A stretch of 33,560 bases of DNA from an uncultured Flammeovirgaceae bacterium (GTDB lineage Bacteria > Bacteroidota > Bacteroidia > Cytophagales > Cyclobacteriaceae), in assembly GCA_937884755.1 (NCBI GenBank), contig CAKZYJ010000477.1, forward strand, positions 1-33,560. Direction: 5' to 3'. The first letter of the stretch is position 1; every line of letters begins with the position of its first letter. Made by a program: the position numbers and the translations under genes. Below are positions 25,145-33,560 of the stretch, piece by piece. The notes under the pieces are model-generated. The model worked only from the letters and a program-made list of their open reading frames with translations. It was not told where the DNA came from and did not search any database.

Positions 25145-26521
25145 TTGCCCACTCAACCCTACCGAACCCACATAAAGAAAACTTTTCTAATTGCCTACCC
25201 GGTTATGCTCAGCCAGTTGGGTCATATTCTGGTGGGCGTGGCCGATAGTATTATGGTAGGCGAATTAGGCACTCAGCCCCTGGCAGCAGTTTCGCTGGCT
25301 AATAGTTTGTTCTCTCTGGTGCTTATGTTTGGTATTGGCTTATCCATTGCCATCACTCCGCTGGTGGCGGCCGCCGACGGGGAGCAGAATACCCGCCAAA
25401 TCGCACGGATATTTCAGCACGGAGCGGTGATTAACGTGATCGCCAGTTTTATTTTCTGCGGATTAGTTATGATTAGTGGCCGTCTACTACCCCTGATGAA
25501 CCAGCCGGAACAGGTAGTAGAACTGACACCCCCTTACCTTAATCTGCTGGCGTTCTCTCTTATTCCGTTCATGATATTTCAGACCTTCCGGCAGTTTGCC
25601 GAAGGACTTTCCTTTACCCGCACCGCCATGCTGATTACCCTTAGCGCTAACGGAGTCAACATTGGCTTAAACTACCTACTAATCTACGGGCACTTCGGAT
25701 TTCCCGAGTTGGGGCTAAACGGAGCCGGAGTAGCTACGTTGGTGTCCCGAATTATTATGGCGGCGGTCATGGCTGCCTATGTGTTCCGGGCTAAGTGGTT
25801 TCCGGCTACGGCAAAATTAGCTTCACAACTGCGCCCAGCGCTAATTATCCGCATGCTAAAAATTGGGATCCCCACTGGCTTACAGTACATTTTCGAGGTA
25901 GGGGCTTTTAGTTTTGCTTCCATCATGATGGGCTGGTTGGGAGCTACTGCTCTGGCGGCTCATCAGATCGCGCTTAACCTGTCGGCGGTAAGCTATATGG
26001 TAGCCACCGGATTGGCCGCCGCCGCTACTGTGCGGGTGGGGAATCAGTTGGGATTGAAGGACTTTCCCAATTTACGGCGGGTAGGTTTTAGTGCCATACT
26101 TATGAGTTTGGTGCTGATGAGTGTTTCGGCAGTGGCATTCATTACGCTCAACCACTGGCTGCCTTCGCTCTATATTGACGAACTACCCGTAATTGAACTG
26201 GCCGGATCGCTATTGATTATCGCGGCTTTTTTTCAGCTATCGGATGGCTGCCAGGCGGTAGCCCTAGGGACACTGCGGGGTGTGGCCGATGTGAAGATCC
26301 CTACCATTATTACATTAATTGCGTACTGGGTCATTGGCTTGCCCACTGGCTACGGATTTGCCTTCGGCTTGGGCTGGGGACCGCAGGGTATCTGGATCGG
26401 ATTACTGCTGAGTCTCACTATTGCCGCTATTTTGTTAACCCTTCGTTTTCAGCGTATTAGCCGCCGATTACAGGAACAACACACTCCAAAGCATAACACC
26501 TCGCCACAAATTACAGTTTGA
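25145..26521 (+). CDS. MATE family efflux transporter (NorM-like)
   Basis: A 458-residue inner-membrane protein with twelve hydrophobic segments in two six-helix halves. MATE features include the first helix FLIAYPVMLSQLGHILVGVADSIMVG, with GVADSIMVGELG and PLAAVSLANS, and the equivalent second-half repeat (IPTGLQYIFEVGAFSFA, MMGWLGATALAAHQIALNLS). It exports drugs or metabolites with Na+ or H+. The start is TTG at 25145; an in-frame stop lies two codons earlier, and the first in-frame ATG (25205) would delete half of helix 1, so TTG is preferred. Substrate unknown. Confidence 0.92.
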   Translation: MPTQPYRTHIKKTFLIAYPVMLSQLGHILVGVADSIMVGELGTQPLAAVSLANSLFSLVLMFGIGLSIAITPLVAAADGEQNTRQIARIFQHGAVINVIASFIFCGLVMISGRLLPLMNQPEQVVELTPPYLNLLAFSLIPFMIFQTFRQFAEGLSFTRTAMLITLSANGVNIGLNYLLIYGHFGFPELGLNGAGVATLVSRIIMAAVMAAYVFRAKWFPATAKLASQLRPALIIRMLKIGIPTGLQYIFEVGAFSFASIMMGWLGATALAAHQIALNLSAVSYMVATGLAAAATVRVGNQLGLKDFPNLRRVGFSAILMSLVLMSVSAVAFITLNHWLPSLYIDELPVIELAGSLLIIAAFFQLSDGCQAVALGTLRGVADVKIPTIITLIAYWVIGLPTGYGFAFGLGWGPQGIWIGLLLSLTIAAILLTLRFQRISRRLQEQHTPKHNTSPQITV

Positions 26522-26549
26522 TTATTATCTTCGCTATTGAAGCGTTACT

Positions 26550-26557
26550 TATATTTG
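26550..26557 (+). promoter_or_regulatory. Candidate -7 promoter element upstream of yaaA
   Basis: TATATTTG matches TAnnTTTG. No matching -33 TTTG is seen at the normal distance, and the leader to the ATG at 26674 would be about 110 nt. Confidence 0.35.
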
Positions 26558-26673
26558 CTTATTTCAAATTAATTGGCTCGTACTCAACGATTGATTTTGA
26601 ATTTTGTACTGATAGTTATTTTCAATTATCAATCGCGCGGCGACTACTATCCATTTTCAACTAGAATAATTGC

Positions 26674-27447
26674 ATGCTCACGATCTTATCTCCTTCCAAA
26701 ACTCAAGATTTTTCCGATAATTCAGTTAATGTTAAAGACCTGCCTACCAGTCAGCCGGTGCTGCTTAATGAATCTCAGAAGCTTGTAAAAGAGCTGCGTA
26801 AAAAGTCGGTTACCGATATTGAACAACTGATGAGCGTTAGTGAGAAGATTGCTACCCTCAACCACGAGCGCTATCAGCATTTCTCGGTGCCCTTTACCGA
26901 GGACAATGCCCGGCAAGCACTGTTAGCGTTTAAGGGCGATGTGTACACCGACATTGCGGTGGATGAATACTCCGAGTTGGAGTTTGCGTTCGCTCAGGAT
27001 CACCTACGGATTATTTCCGGGCTATACGGCTTACTCCGTCCATTAGACCTGATGCAGCCCTACCGATTAGAAATGAAAACCCCGTTAACCAATTCGCGGG
27101 GAGATAACCTGTATAAATTCTGGGGCGATCGTATTACGGAGCAACTCAATGCCGCCTTACAAAATCAGGATACTCCAGTGCTGGTGAACTTAGCTTCTAA
27201 CGAATACTTCAAATCCATCGACACCCGCCAGCTAACAGGCGAGGTAGTAACCCCTGTATTTAAAGAGCACAAAGACGGAAAGTACAAAGTGGTAGCCATT
27301 TACGCCAAGCGGGCCCGCGGCAAAATGGCCAACTTCATTATCCGTAATGCCATTGATCAGCCCGAGCAGCTAAAAACCTTTACCGATGGTGGCTACGAAT
27401 TCAGCGATTCCTTATCTTCGGAAAAAGAGTGGGTCTTTATTAGATAA
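26674..27447 (+). CDS. yaaA: Peroxide stress protein YaaA (DUF328 family)
   Basis: A 257-residue cytosolic protein beginning MLTILSPSKTQDF, the conserved family start. Other signatures are AFKGDVYTDI, HLRIISGLYGLLRPLDLMQP, YRLEMKTPL, NLASNEYFKSID and the C-terminal RARGKMANFIIRNAI. E. coli YaaA lowers free iron and protects DNA from hydrogen peroxide; its fold binds DNA. The role here is assumed by orthology. It is followed after 44 bases by the RraA-like gene on the same strand. Confidence 0.95.
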   Translation: MLTILSPSKTQDFSDNSVNVKDLPTSQPVLLNESQKLVKELRKKSVTDIEQLMSVSEKIATLNHERYQHFSVPFTEDNARQALLAFKGDVYTDIAVDEYSELEFAFAQDHLRIISGLYGLLRPLDLMQPYRLEMKTPLTNSRGDNLYKFWGDRITEQLNAALQNQDTPVLVNLASNEYFKSIDTRQLTGEVVTPVFKEHKDGKYKVVAIYAKRARGKMANFIIRNAIDQPEQLKTFTDGGYEFSDSLSSEKEWVFIR

Positions 27448-27491
27448 AATCCTCTCTACAGACTCTTGAAAAATTTTACTACTAACACAAC

Positions 27492-28283
27492 ATGAAGTAC
27501 CTAATTCTTCTATTATTACCGCTTAATTTACTAGCTCAAACTCAGCCGACCAACGAAGTTACTGACGAGCAGTTACTAAAACTGTACGAAGGGCTGCGGG
27601 TAGCCGATGTATCCGACGGGATGGATATGGTGGGGCTGATGGATGTGGGACTGATGGACCCCGAAATAGCCCCGCTGTGGAAGGATATTAATGATTTTAA
27701 ACACCAACTGGTAGGCATTGCCTTTACGGTACGCTACGTGCCTACCCAACGGCAGGAAAACTTAGGACAGGTGCCTCGGGAAGAATACAAAAAGTGGCGC
27801 GACCAGTGGTACACCAACCTTTCGGGCGAACCTTTCATTGAAGATTTGCGGCCGGGTCACGTCATTGTGATTGATAATGCCGACGATGGCGATACCGGTA
27901 CGGTGGGTTCTAACAACAGTATGATCTGGAAGCGGCAGGGAGCCGTTGGCATCATTGCTGCCGGGGGAGTACGCGATACCGACGAAATCATCAAGCAGGA
28001 AATCCCAGTATACATGGACTACCTCAAGCGCGGACGCGGTATTCGTCCCGGACGCAACGAACTGGAATCATACAACGAGCCGGTAGTAGTGGGGGGAGCC
28101 TACATCCGCCCCGGCGACGTAATTGTAGCCGATGGCGACGGAGTAATTGTTGTGCCCCGGGAGCAAGCCCTAACCGTAGCCGATGCCGCCCGTGAAGAGA
28201 AAAACATCGATATGGCCGCCCGCCGCAAACTCTACGAAGAACTCGGCATCCCGGTAGATTTTACAGTAGAAGAACAGAAGTAG
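27492..28283 (+). CDS. Exported RraA-like protein (HMG/CHA aldolase fold)
   Basis: A 263-residue protein with a signal peptide (MKYLILLLLPLNLLAQ), followed by the RraA domain. Visible motifs are RVADVSDGMD, the substrate/metal loop AAGGVRDTDE (Arg161, Asp162) and IRPGDVIVADGDGVIVVP. Cytosolic relatives are 4-hydroxy-4-methyl-2-oxoglutarate/4-carboxy-4-hydroxy-2-oxoadipate aldolases or regulators of RNase E. A signal peptide rules out the RNase role for this copy, since it would act in the periplasm. Insertions (about residues 83-118 and 175-195) enlarge it relative to E. coli RraA (about 160). The aldolase function is inference. Confidence 0.88.
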   Translation: MKYLILLLLPLNLLAQTQPTNEVTDEQLLKLYEGLRVADVSDGMDMVGLMDVGLMDPEIAPLWKDINDFKHQLVGIAFTVRYVPTQRQENLGQVPREEYKKWRDQWYTNLSGEPFIEDLRPGHVIVIDNADDGDTGTVGSNNSMIWKRQGAVGIIAAGGVRDTDEIIKQEIPVYMDYLKRGRGIRPGRNELESYNEPVVVGGAYIRPGDVIVADGDGVIVVPREQALTVADAAREEKNIDMAARRKLYEELGIPVDFTVEEQK

Positions 28284-28345
28284 TAAAAAAACAGATCCAA
28301 CTAAGAAGCATTCATCATCGCAGACTTACGTCAGGCCTAGAAGAT

Positions 28346-29290
28346 ATGACTCTGTATGAAGAATATGTCTCCGGATGGAAAAATTTTGAAGCTGAACTCT
28401 CAATATTTGAGAGTGATACTCAGAAGAAACTTCTAAGGAAGCTGAAAAGAGAGAAAGATAGAGCAAACTTTTTATCCTTAATTACAGAGGTAAATTTCGG
28501 TATATTTTATGCTCAGAATGGTGCAACAGTAGAGTATGAGAAGAAGTACCAAGTAAAAGATAAAAAGCAGGAGCCAGACTGGACTATCACGCTGAATGAC
28601 CAGGTATTCTTAAGTGAGGTACTACGATTAAATCCTACCCAAAAAGATCAGAAAAGAAATGATTTTGGTGTTAAGCTTCTCAATGCCATTGAGCAATTAG
28701 AAGGTAGCTACTTCGTAGAAGTTAATTATCAAGATGAATATTTCCGTGTGCTTGATTTTAGTCTAGATGATATTGTGAAGGAGCTAAAAGATTGGTTTTC
28801 AACAGAAAGAAAATTAGGAGACAGCATTACTTTGTTCAATAATTTTACTTTTACTATTATAAGCGCAAACACTCATGAAGAGACTGTTCTCGTTGCAGGT
28901 AACTTCAATTCAATTGATATTGATAAACGAAGATTGGAATCCAGTAATAGCGAGTTTTTTAAAAAGGTTGATAAATATGCTGATTTAATTGAGCAAACGA
29001 GTATGCCTTTCGTGATTAATTTACACATTGATTTTAAAAATGGTCTTGATTCCGAAGACGTGTTTTCGTTCCTATACGGTAGGGTAGATAATAGGATGAT
29101 TATTTCGGAACATACTGAATATACAAGTGGATTGTTCTATAATGATAACGTTAAGAAATATCTTAATGGTGTATTGTTACGATACAACTCAGAGCATATA
29201 TTCTTTCGTAATTACTTTAAAGGCAATAAGTTAAGCCCGGATAACCTGGACTTTTTCAAGAAGTTTGCTCCTTCTGATCAATTGAGCTAA
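28346..29290 (+). CDS. Unknown protein with a degenerate PD-(D/E)xK-like pattern
   Basis: A 314-residue protein I do not recognise. It lacks a signal peptide and membrane segments and is rich in Lys, Asp, Glu, Phe and Asn. Residues 45-95 show Glu48 (ITEVNFGIFYA), Pro77-Asp78-Trp79, and Glu91 in FLSEVLRL. The order Glu ... PD ... 12 residues ... ExL resembles restriction-endonuclease-like folds, but the usual Lys is Leu93, so it may be inactive or the match may be coincidental. The gene is visibly AT-richer than its neighbours, as expected of an acquired gene. It precedes the MNT/HEPN pair by 29 bases in the same direction and lies at a boundary between conserved core genes (rraA-like and dnaE). 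An 8-bp inverted repeat lies near the start. Confidence 0.65.
   Translation: MTLYEEYVSGWKNFEAELSIFESDTQKKLLRKLKREKDRANFLSLITEVNFGIFYAQNGATVEYEKKYQVKDKKQEPDWTITLNDQVFLSEVLRLNPTQKDQKRNDFGVKLLNAIEQLEGSYFVEVNYQDEYFRVLDFSLDDIVKELKDWFSTERKLGDSITLFNNFTFTIISANTHEETVLVAGNFNSIDIDKRRLESSNSEFFKKVDKYADLIEQTSMPFVINLHIDFKNGLDSEDVFSFLYGRVDNRMIISEHTEYTSGLFYNDNVKKYLNGVLLRYNSEHIFFRNYFKGNKLSPDNLDFFKKFAPSDQLS
28396..28414. repeat. Perfect 8-bp inverted repeat inside the 5' end of the unknown gene
   Basis: ACTCTCAA and TTGAGAGT flank a 3-base TAT, about 50 bases into the coding sequence. It could form a hairpin in mRNA or bind a regulator, and it could also be chance in AT-rich sequence. Confidence 0.3.
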
Positions 29291-29319
29291 TATGAGTTGA
29301 ATTTTTATTCGCACATTCT

Positions 29320-29655
29320 ATGCAACTACCACCCCTCATACATAAATACCTACCAAGACTAAGGGAGGTGTGTCAGCAGCATCGGGTGGATAAACTATAT
29401 GCCTTTGGCTCGGTGCTCACCGAACGGTTTGATGAAGATCGAAGCGATCTTGATTTTTTGGTAGAATTAGCCCCTATGCCACCGATTGAGAAAGGTGAAA
29501 CGTTGATGAGCTTATGGGACGCTTTGGAGGAATTATTTGAGCGTAAGGTAGACTTGCTAACTGATCAGCCAATCAAAAACCCGTATCTAAAGCGCAGCAT
29601 TGACCAAACCAAGCAACTCGTCTACGATGGAAGAAGCGAAAAAATATCTCTCTGA
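29320..29655 (+). CDS. MNT-type nucleotidyltransferase (MntA-like antitoxin)
   Basis: A 111-residue minimal nucleotidyltransferase. The signature is FGSVLTERFDEDRSDLDFLV: Gly30-Ser31 and metal-binding Asp43 and Asp45, with a third acidic candidate Asp78 in KVDLL. Members of MNT/HEPN systems transfer AMP to the HEPN partner and thereby neutralise its toxicity. The gene overlaps the HEPN gene by 29 bases, so the two are translationally coupled. The order antitoxin-then-toxin is common in the family. The assignment as antitoxin follows from the pairing. Confidence 0.88.
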   Translation: MQLPPLIHKYLPRLREVCQQHRVDKLYAFGSVLTERFDEDRSDLDFLVELAPMPPIEKGETLMSLWDALEELFERKVDLLTDQPIKNPYLKRSIDQTKQLVYDGRSEKISL

Positions 29656-29962
29656 TATTTTACAGGCTATCGAGCTAATTGAAGGATTTACCGTAGGTCA
29701 TAATAGTTTTTCCGATTATCAGCAAGACCTGAAAACCAAAAGTGCGGTAGAGCGACAGTTGGGCATTATCGGCGAAGCAGTTAATCAGTACAGAAAAATT
29801 CAGGAACAGCCCGAACTGACTAATGTCCGCCAGATCATAGCCACTCGTAATCGTCTAATTCATTCTTATGATAGCATTGATGATACGATTGTTTGGGCAA
29901 TCATTCAAAAACATTTACCCGTACTAAAGTCAGAAGTATTAGAGAATTTGAAGAATCAATAA
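29627..29962 (+). CDS. HEPN domain RNase toxin (HepT-like, DUF86)
   Basis: A 111-residue helical protein starting at ATG 29627; the TTG at 29600 would add nine residues inside the MNT gene and is less likely. The active-site signature RX4HXY is intact: Arg74-Asn75-Arg76-Leu77-Ile78-His79-Ser80-Tyr81. In MntA/HepT systems the Arg/His pair is catalytic for RNA cleavage and the Tyr is the AMPylation site that silences the toxin. KSAVERQLGIIGEAV is the typical helix before it. The gene ends 43 bases before the convergent dnaE. Expected role: RNase toxin in a type VII-like toxin-antitoxin module, possibly antiphage or stability; the exact target is unknown. Confidence 0.88.
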   Translation: MEEAKKYLSDILQAIELIEGFTVGHNSFSDYQQDLKTKSAVERQLGIIGEAVNQYRKIQEQPELTNVRQIIATRNRLIHSYDSIDDTIVWAIIQKHLPVLKSEVLENLKNQ

Positions 29963-30005
29963 CACTCATCTGCATCACTTCCAATATTACTGATTGCTGA
30001 AACAT

Positions 30006-33000
30006 CTACCGCACTCCCGTAAGTTGGTAGGAAACTCCATCCAGTTCTTCCAGAGCACCGAAAAGTTGGCCACCGGGTTGCCAGCGGTACTTGCGGGAAA
30101 GCATATCGATGGTCATGTTTTCCTGCTCGTCGTGCACACAGACTTTCACCGGGCAATTGCCTTGGTATTCAGCGGATAGAGCCTCCAGCCTCTCAATCAG
30201 GTTTTGGCTGAGGTGCTCTAGCGGGATGGTGAGTTGGATGCCGCCGGTCATCTTTTCCCGAATCTCGGTAAGTAGTTGTACGGCCTGCGGACGCAGCTCC
30301 CACACCCCCGGTCGGTTGTAACGCTCCTCAACCCGTCCCTTCACGTACACAAACTCCCCTAACGACAGTCGGTGGCGATTACTTAGAAAATCTTCGCCAA
30401 AGAATGCCATGTCTAGTGAGGTCTGATAATCTTCAATGGTTACCAAAGCAAAGGGCTTTCCCGTGTTAGTTTGGCGTTCCATACTCTTGGTAATAATTCC
30501 CGCTACAGCTACTTCTTTATTCTGGTACTGAGTGATTCGGTCAACAGTGCAGGTACAAAAGCTCTCAATTTCCAATTTAAACTGATCGAGCGGATGACCC
30601 GAGATATAGAATCCGGTCACTTCCTTTTCAATCTTCAGCTTTTCCAGATCGCTGTAGGGTTCACAATCTACTACGCGGGGCTTGGGTACTTCTAATCCGC
30701 CAGCCCCACCAAATAGTGAAACCTGGGCGGCGGCCTCTTCCTGCTGTAGAGTCTGAGCGTACTTAGCCGCTTTCTCAATTAATGGCGCATCGCCGGGAGG
30801 GGCGTACAGATACTGCCGACGGTGCAGATTGGGGAAGCAATCGAAGGCGCCCGCCATTGCCATACATTCCAGCGTCTTTTTATTAACCGCTCGCAGATTG
30901 GTCCGCTTGGTGAACTCAAAAATGTCGTGATAATCGCCCTCCTCATCTCGCTCTTCAATAATAGAAACTACCGCACTTTCACCGGCTCCCTTAATCGCTC
31001 CTAGTCCAAAGCGTATCTGCCCTTCTTTATTTACGCCAAAATCATAATCACTCTCATTTACATCCGGCCCTAGCACTTTGATTTTCATCTGCTTGCACTC
31101 ATCCATGAAGAGCGTCACCTTGTCGGAATTGTTCATGTTGTGAGTCAGTACGGCCGCCATGTATTCGGCGGGATAATTGGCTTTGAGGTAGCCTGTCTGG
31201 TAAGCCACCACCGAGTAGGCGGCGGAGTGCGAACGGTTGAAGCCATATTGGGCAAACTTCTCCATGATGGAGAAGACTTCTTCGGCTTTCTTCTTGTCAA
31301 TACCGTGCTTTTCTTCGGCGCCCTTCACGAAGATGACGCGCTGCTTATTCATCTCCTCAATCTTCTTCTTACCCATGGCCCGGCGCAGCAAATCGGCACC
31401 GCCTAAGGAGTAGCCGCCTAAAATCTGGGCCGTTTGCATGATCTGCTCCTGGTAAACCATAATTCCGTAGGTATTCTTCAGAATTGGCTCCAGTAGCGGG
31501 TGGGGGTACTCTACAGCTTCTTTTCCGTGCTTACGGTCAATAAAGTTAGGAATGAACTGCATCGGCCCCGGCCGGTAAAGGGCGTTCATGGCGATTAAGT
31601 CTTCAATGTCGGTAGGTTTCAGCTTGCGTAGCCACTGCCGCATGCCGTCCGACTCAAACTGGAAGGTACCGATGGTTTCGCCCCGCTGGTAGAGTTGGAA
31701 GGTCTTCTCATCGTCCAGCGGAATCGCATCAATGTCAATATCGATGCCGTAGTTTTTCTTGATTTTCCGCAGGGCTGTTTTAATGATGGTTAGGGTCTTT
31801 AGCCCTAAAAAGTCCATCTTCAGCATTCCGGCTGACTCAACCACCGAACCATCAAATTGAGTAACGAAGAGGTCAGAGTCCTTATCCGTCTTTACAGGAA
31901 TGTATTCCAGTAGATCATCTGGAGCGATAATCACCCCGGCGGCGTGGATACCGGTGTTGCGAACCGAACCTACCAGGGTGTGCGCCAGATTGATTACTTC
32001 AGCTTGTTTGTCGGAGCCCCGTTTGATTTGTTGTAACTCGGGAACTTCAGCCAGCGCCTGCTCAAAGGTGGTTCCTGGCTTTTCGGGTACCAGTTTGGCC
32101 AGTCGGTTAGCATCGGCCAGGGGCAATTCACTTACCCGAGACACATCTCGGATAGACATCCGGGGAGCCATAGTACCAAAGGTGACAATCTGGGCTACCT
32201 GATTGCGCCCGTACTTTTCAATGACGTAGTTGATCACTTCCTGCCGACCGTCGTCGTCAAAGTCAATATCAATATCGGGCATGCTGATCCGCTCCGGATT
32301 CAGGAAACGCTCAAACAGCAGATCGTACTTGATGGGATCAATATTGGTGATTCCGGTGCATTAGGCCACTACCGAACCCGCAGCGGAACCCCGCCCGGGT
32401 CCCACTTCCACTCCCATTTTTCGAGCCGCATTAATGAAATCCTGCACGATTAGGAAGTAGCCAGGAAAGCCCATATCCTTAACAATCTTCAGCTCATGGT
32501 CTATACGCTCCTGAATATCAGGAGTAATTTCACCGTAACGTTCTTTAGCTCCTTCGTAGGACAGATGTCGCAGGTAATCGTTTTGATCGGCAAAGCCATC
32601 GGGAATGGTGAATTTGGGCAGCAGAATATCCCGTTGTAGGGTTAATTCTTCCGCTTTCTCGGCAATCTCAAAGGTATTGGTGATAGCGTCGGGCCGGTCG
32701 GCGAAGAGTTGCTTCATTTCCTCTTCGGTCTTCAGGTAGAATTCCTCATTGGGCATCCCGAAGCGGAAATTACGTCCGCGTCCGACAGGAGTAGACAGCA
32801 CCTCGTTGTTCTTCACGCAAAGCAGTGTATCGTGAGCACTGGCCTCCTGCTTGTTGGTGTAATAAACATTATTAGTCGCAATAACCTTTACGCCGTACTT
32901 ATCAGCCATGCGCAGCAGTACTTCGTTTACCCGGTCTTCCTCTTCCAGTCCGTGCCGTTGTAGCTCTACGTAAAAATCATTTCCAAACACTTCCAACCAC

Positions 33001-33560
33001 CAGCGGAAAGCTTCTTCAGCCTGGTGCTCGCCCGTATTGAGGATTAGATCGGGGATTTCGCCAGAGATTCCGCCGGTAGTGGCAATAATGCCCTTGGCAT
33101 ACTGCTGAATTAAATCTTTATCTACCCGAGGAAAACCACCGTAATAACCTTCAATATAACCTAGCGAACAGAGCTTCGCTAGATTCTGGTAGCCTTGCTG
33201 GTTCTTCGCTAGCAGCAACTGTACCGAGCGTTGATCTTTAAAGTCTTTAGTAAATTTCTTCTGATGGCGATCTTTCGTCATGTAAACATCGCAGCCGATG
33301 ATTACTTTTACACCCTGCTTCTTTCCTTCGGCTACCGCTTTAAATGCTCCGAACAAATTGCCTAGGTCAGTGATGGCAATGGCGGGCATATTTCGCTCTT
33401 TAGCCGCACTTACCAATTGTTTAATACTCGCTGTGCTTTGCAGAATAGAGTACTGGGAGTGCACGTGCAGATGACTAAATGGCGCAGTGTCAATCTTATT
33501 AACATCTACCTTCTTCCGCTGAGGCGGGGCAACTATCTTCGATTTCTGTGGAGCGTTCTG
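30006..33560 (-). pseudogene. dnaE: DNA polymerase III alpha subunit, N-terminus off window, interrupted by an in-frame TAA
   Basis: Main replicative polymerase. The minus-strand frame runs from the window edge at 33560 to TGA at 30006. It contains an in-frame TAA at 32361-32363. Upstream of it lie a PHP domain (FSHLHVHSQYSILQSTASI, AITDLGNLF) and the start of the palm (GPGRGSAAGSVVA). Downstream, in the same frame, is CTGITNIDPIKYDLLFERF, then the catalytic Asp motif SMPDIDIDFDD, finger and thumb domains, the OB fold (VAVAGIITKSMERQTNTGK) and the C-terminus. Relatives have Tyr at the stop (SAAGSVVAYCTGIT), so TAC or TAT to TAA is the simplest change. The frame before the PHP domain continues for at least 32 codons of Lys/Pro-rich linker, suggesting a further N-terminal domain (possibly a DnaQ-like exonuclease) beyond the edge. 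An essential gene should not be broken, so the stop needs checking. Confidence 0.95.

Noticed and set aside
26573-26788. 71-residue ORF upstream of and overlapping yaaA
   Set aside because: Mostly overlaps the strong yaaA frame; no resemblance to known proteins.
32283-32363. Intein or frameshift as the cause of the dnaE break
   Set aside because: The sequence on both sides joins in the same frame with no insertion, and the conserved protein resumes directly after the single stop codon.
1-33560. CRISPR array, insertion sequence or prophage
   Set aside because: No regularly spaced direct repeats, transposase, integrase or phage structural gene was seen on either strand.

Overview
The window looks like a chromosomal segment from a Bacteroidota member, most likely of the order Cytophagales. 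The evidence is the protein style (Bacteroidota-type 463-residue arginine decarboxylase, rhomboids with a large internal insertion, a periplasmic RraA-like protein, menaquinone synthesis), mostly absent Shine-Dalgarno sequences, and several promoter candidates of the Bacteroidota form TAnnTTTG. I see no rRNA, tRNA, CRISPR array, insertion sequence or prophage gene. Most of the window is housekeeping core genome.

Layout. Positions 1-353 (minus): start of a glycoside hydrolase family 3 exoprotein, cut by the window edge. 429-4437 (plus): a small membrane protein, mutL and two rhomboid proteases in a tight row. 4591-7503 (minus): prfA, a beta-helix lipoprotein and yjbQ, an apparent operon. 7882-9840 (plus): a membrane HAMP-GAF-PAS sensor with no output domain. 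9920-11311 (minus): arginine decarboxylase, divergent from argS (11486-13294). 13484-15974: menA, a tandem universal stress protein, and convergent pyrE. 16205-20362 (plus): a soluble multi-PAS hybrid histidine kinase and a secreted NIPSNAP protein, convergent with mutS (20347-22974, minus). 23132-28283 (plus): a TrmH-type methyltransferase, NUDIX hydrolase, DUF1287 protein, MATE exporter, YaaA and a secreted RraA-like protein. 28346-29962 (plus): a small accessory cluster with an unrecognised AT-rich gene followed by a MNT/HEPN (MntA/HepT-type) toxin-antitoxin pair. 30006-33560 (minus): dnaE, which runs off the window.

The most striking observation is that two core DNA-maintenance genes each carry one in-frame nonsense codon in an otherwise intact, conserved reading frame. 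mutL has TGA at 1185-1187, where Arg is expected. dnaE has TAA at 32361-32363, where Tyr is expected, about 27 codons before the catalytic Asp motif. All three stop codons end ordinary genes in the window, so a simple code change does not explain this. Sequence or assembly error, recent mutation, or readthrough with a second dnaE copy elsewhere are the alternatives.

The best candidate for undescribed biology is the accessory cluster at 28346-29962. Its first gene shows a degenerate PD-(D/E)xK-like pattern and sits directly upstream of the MNT/HEPN pair. That it forms a functional unit with the pair is only a hypothesis.
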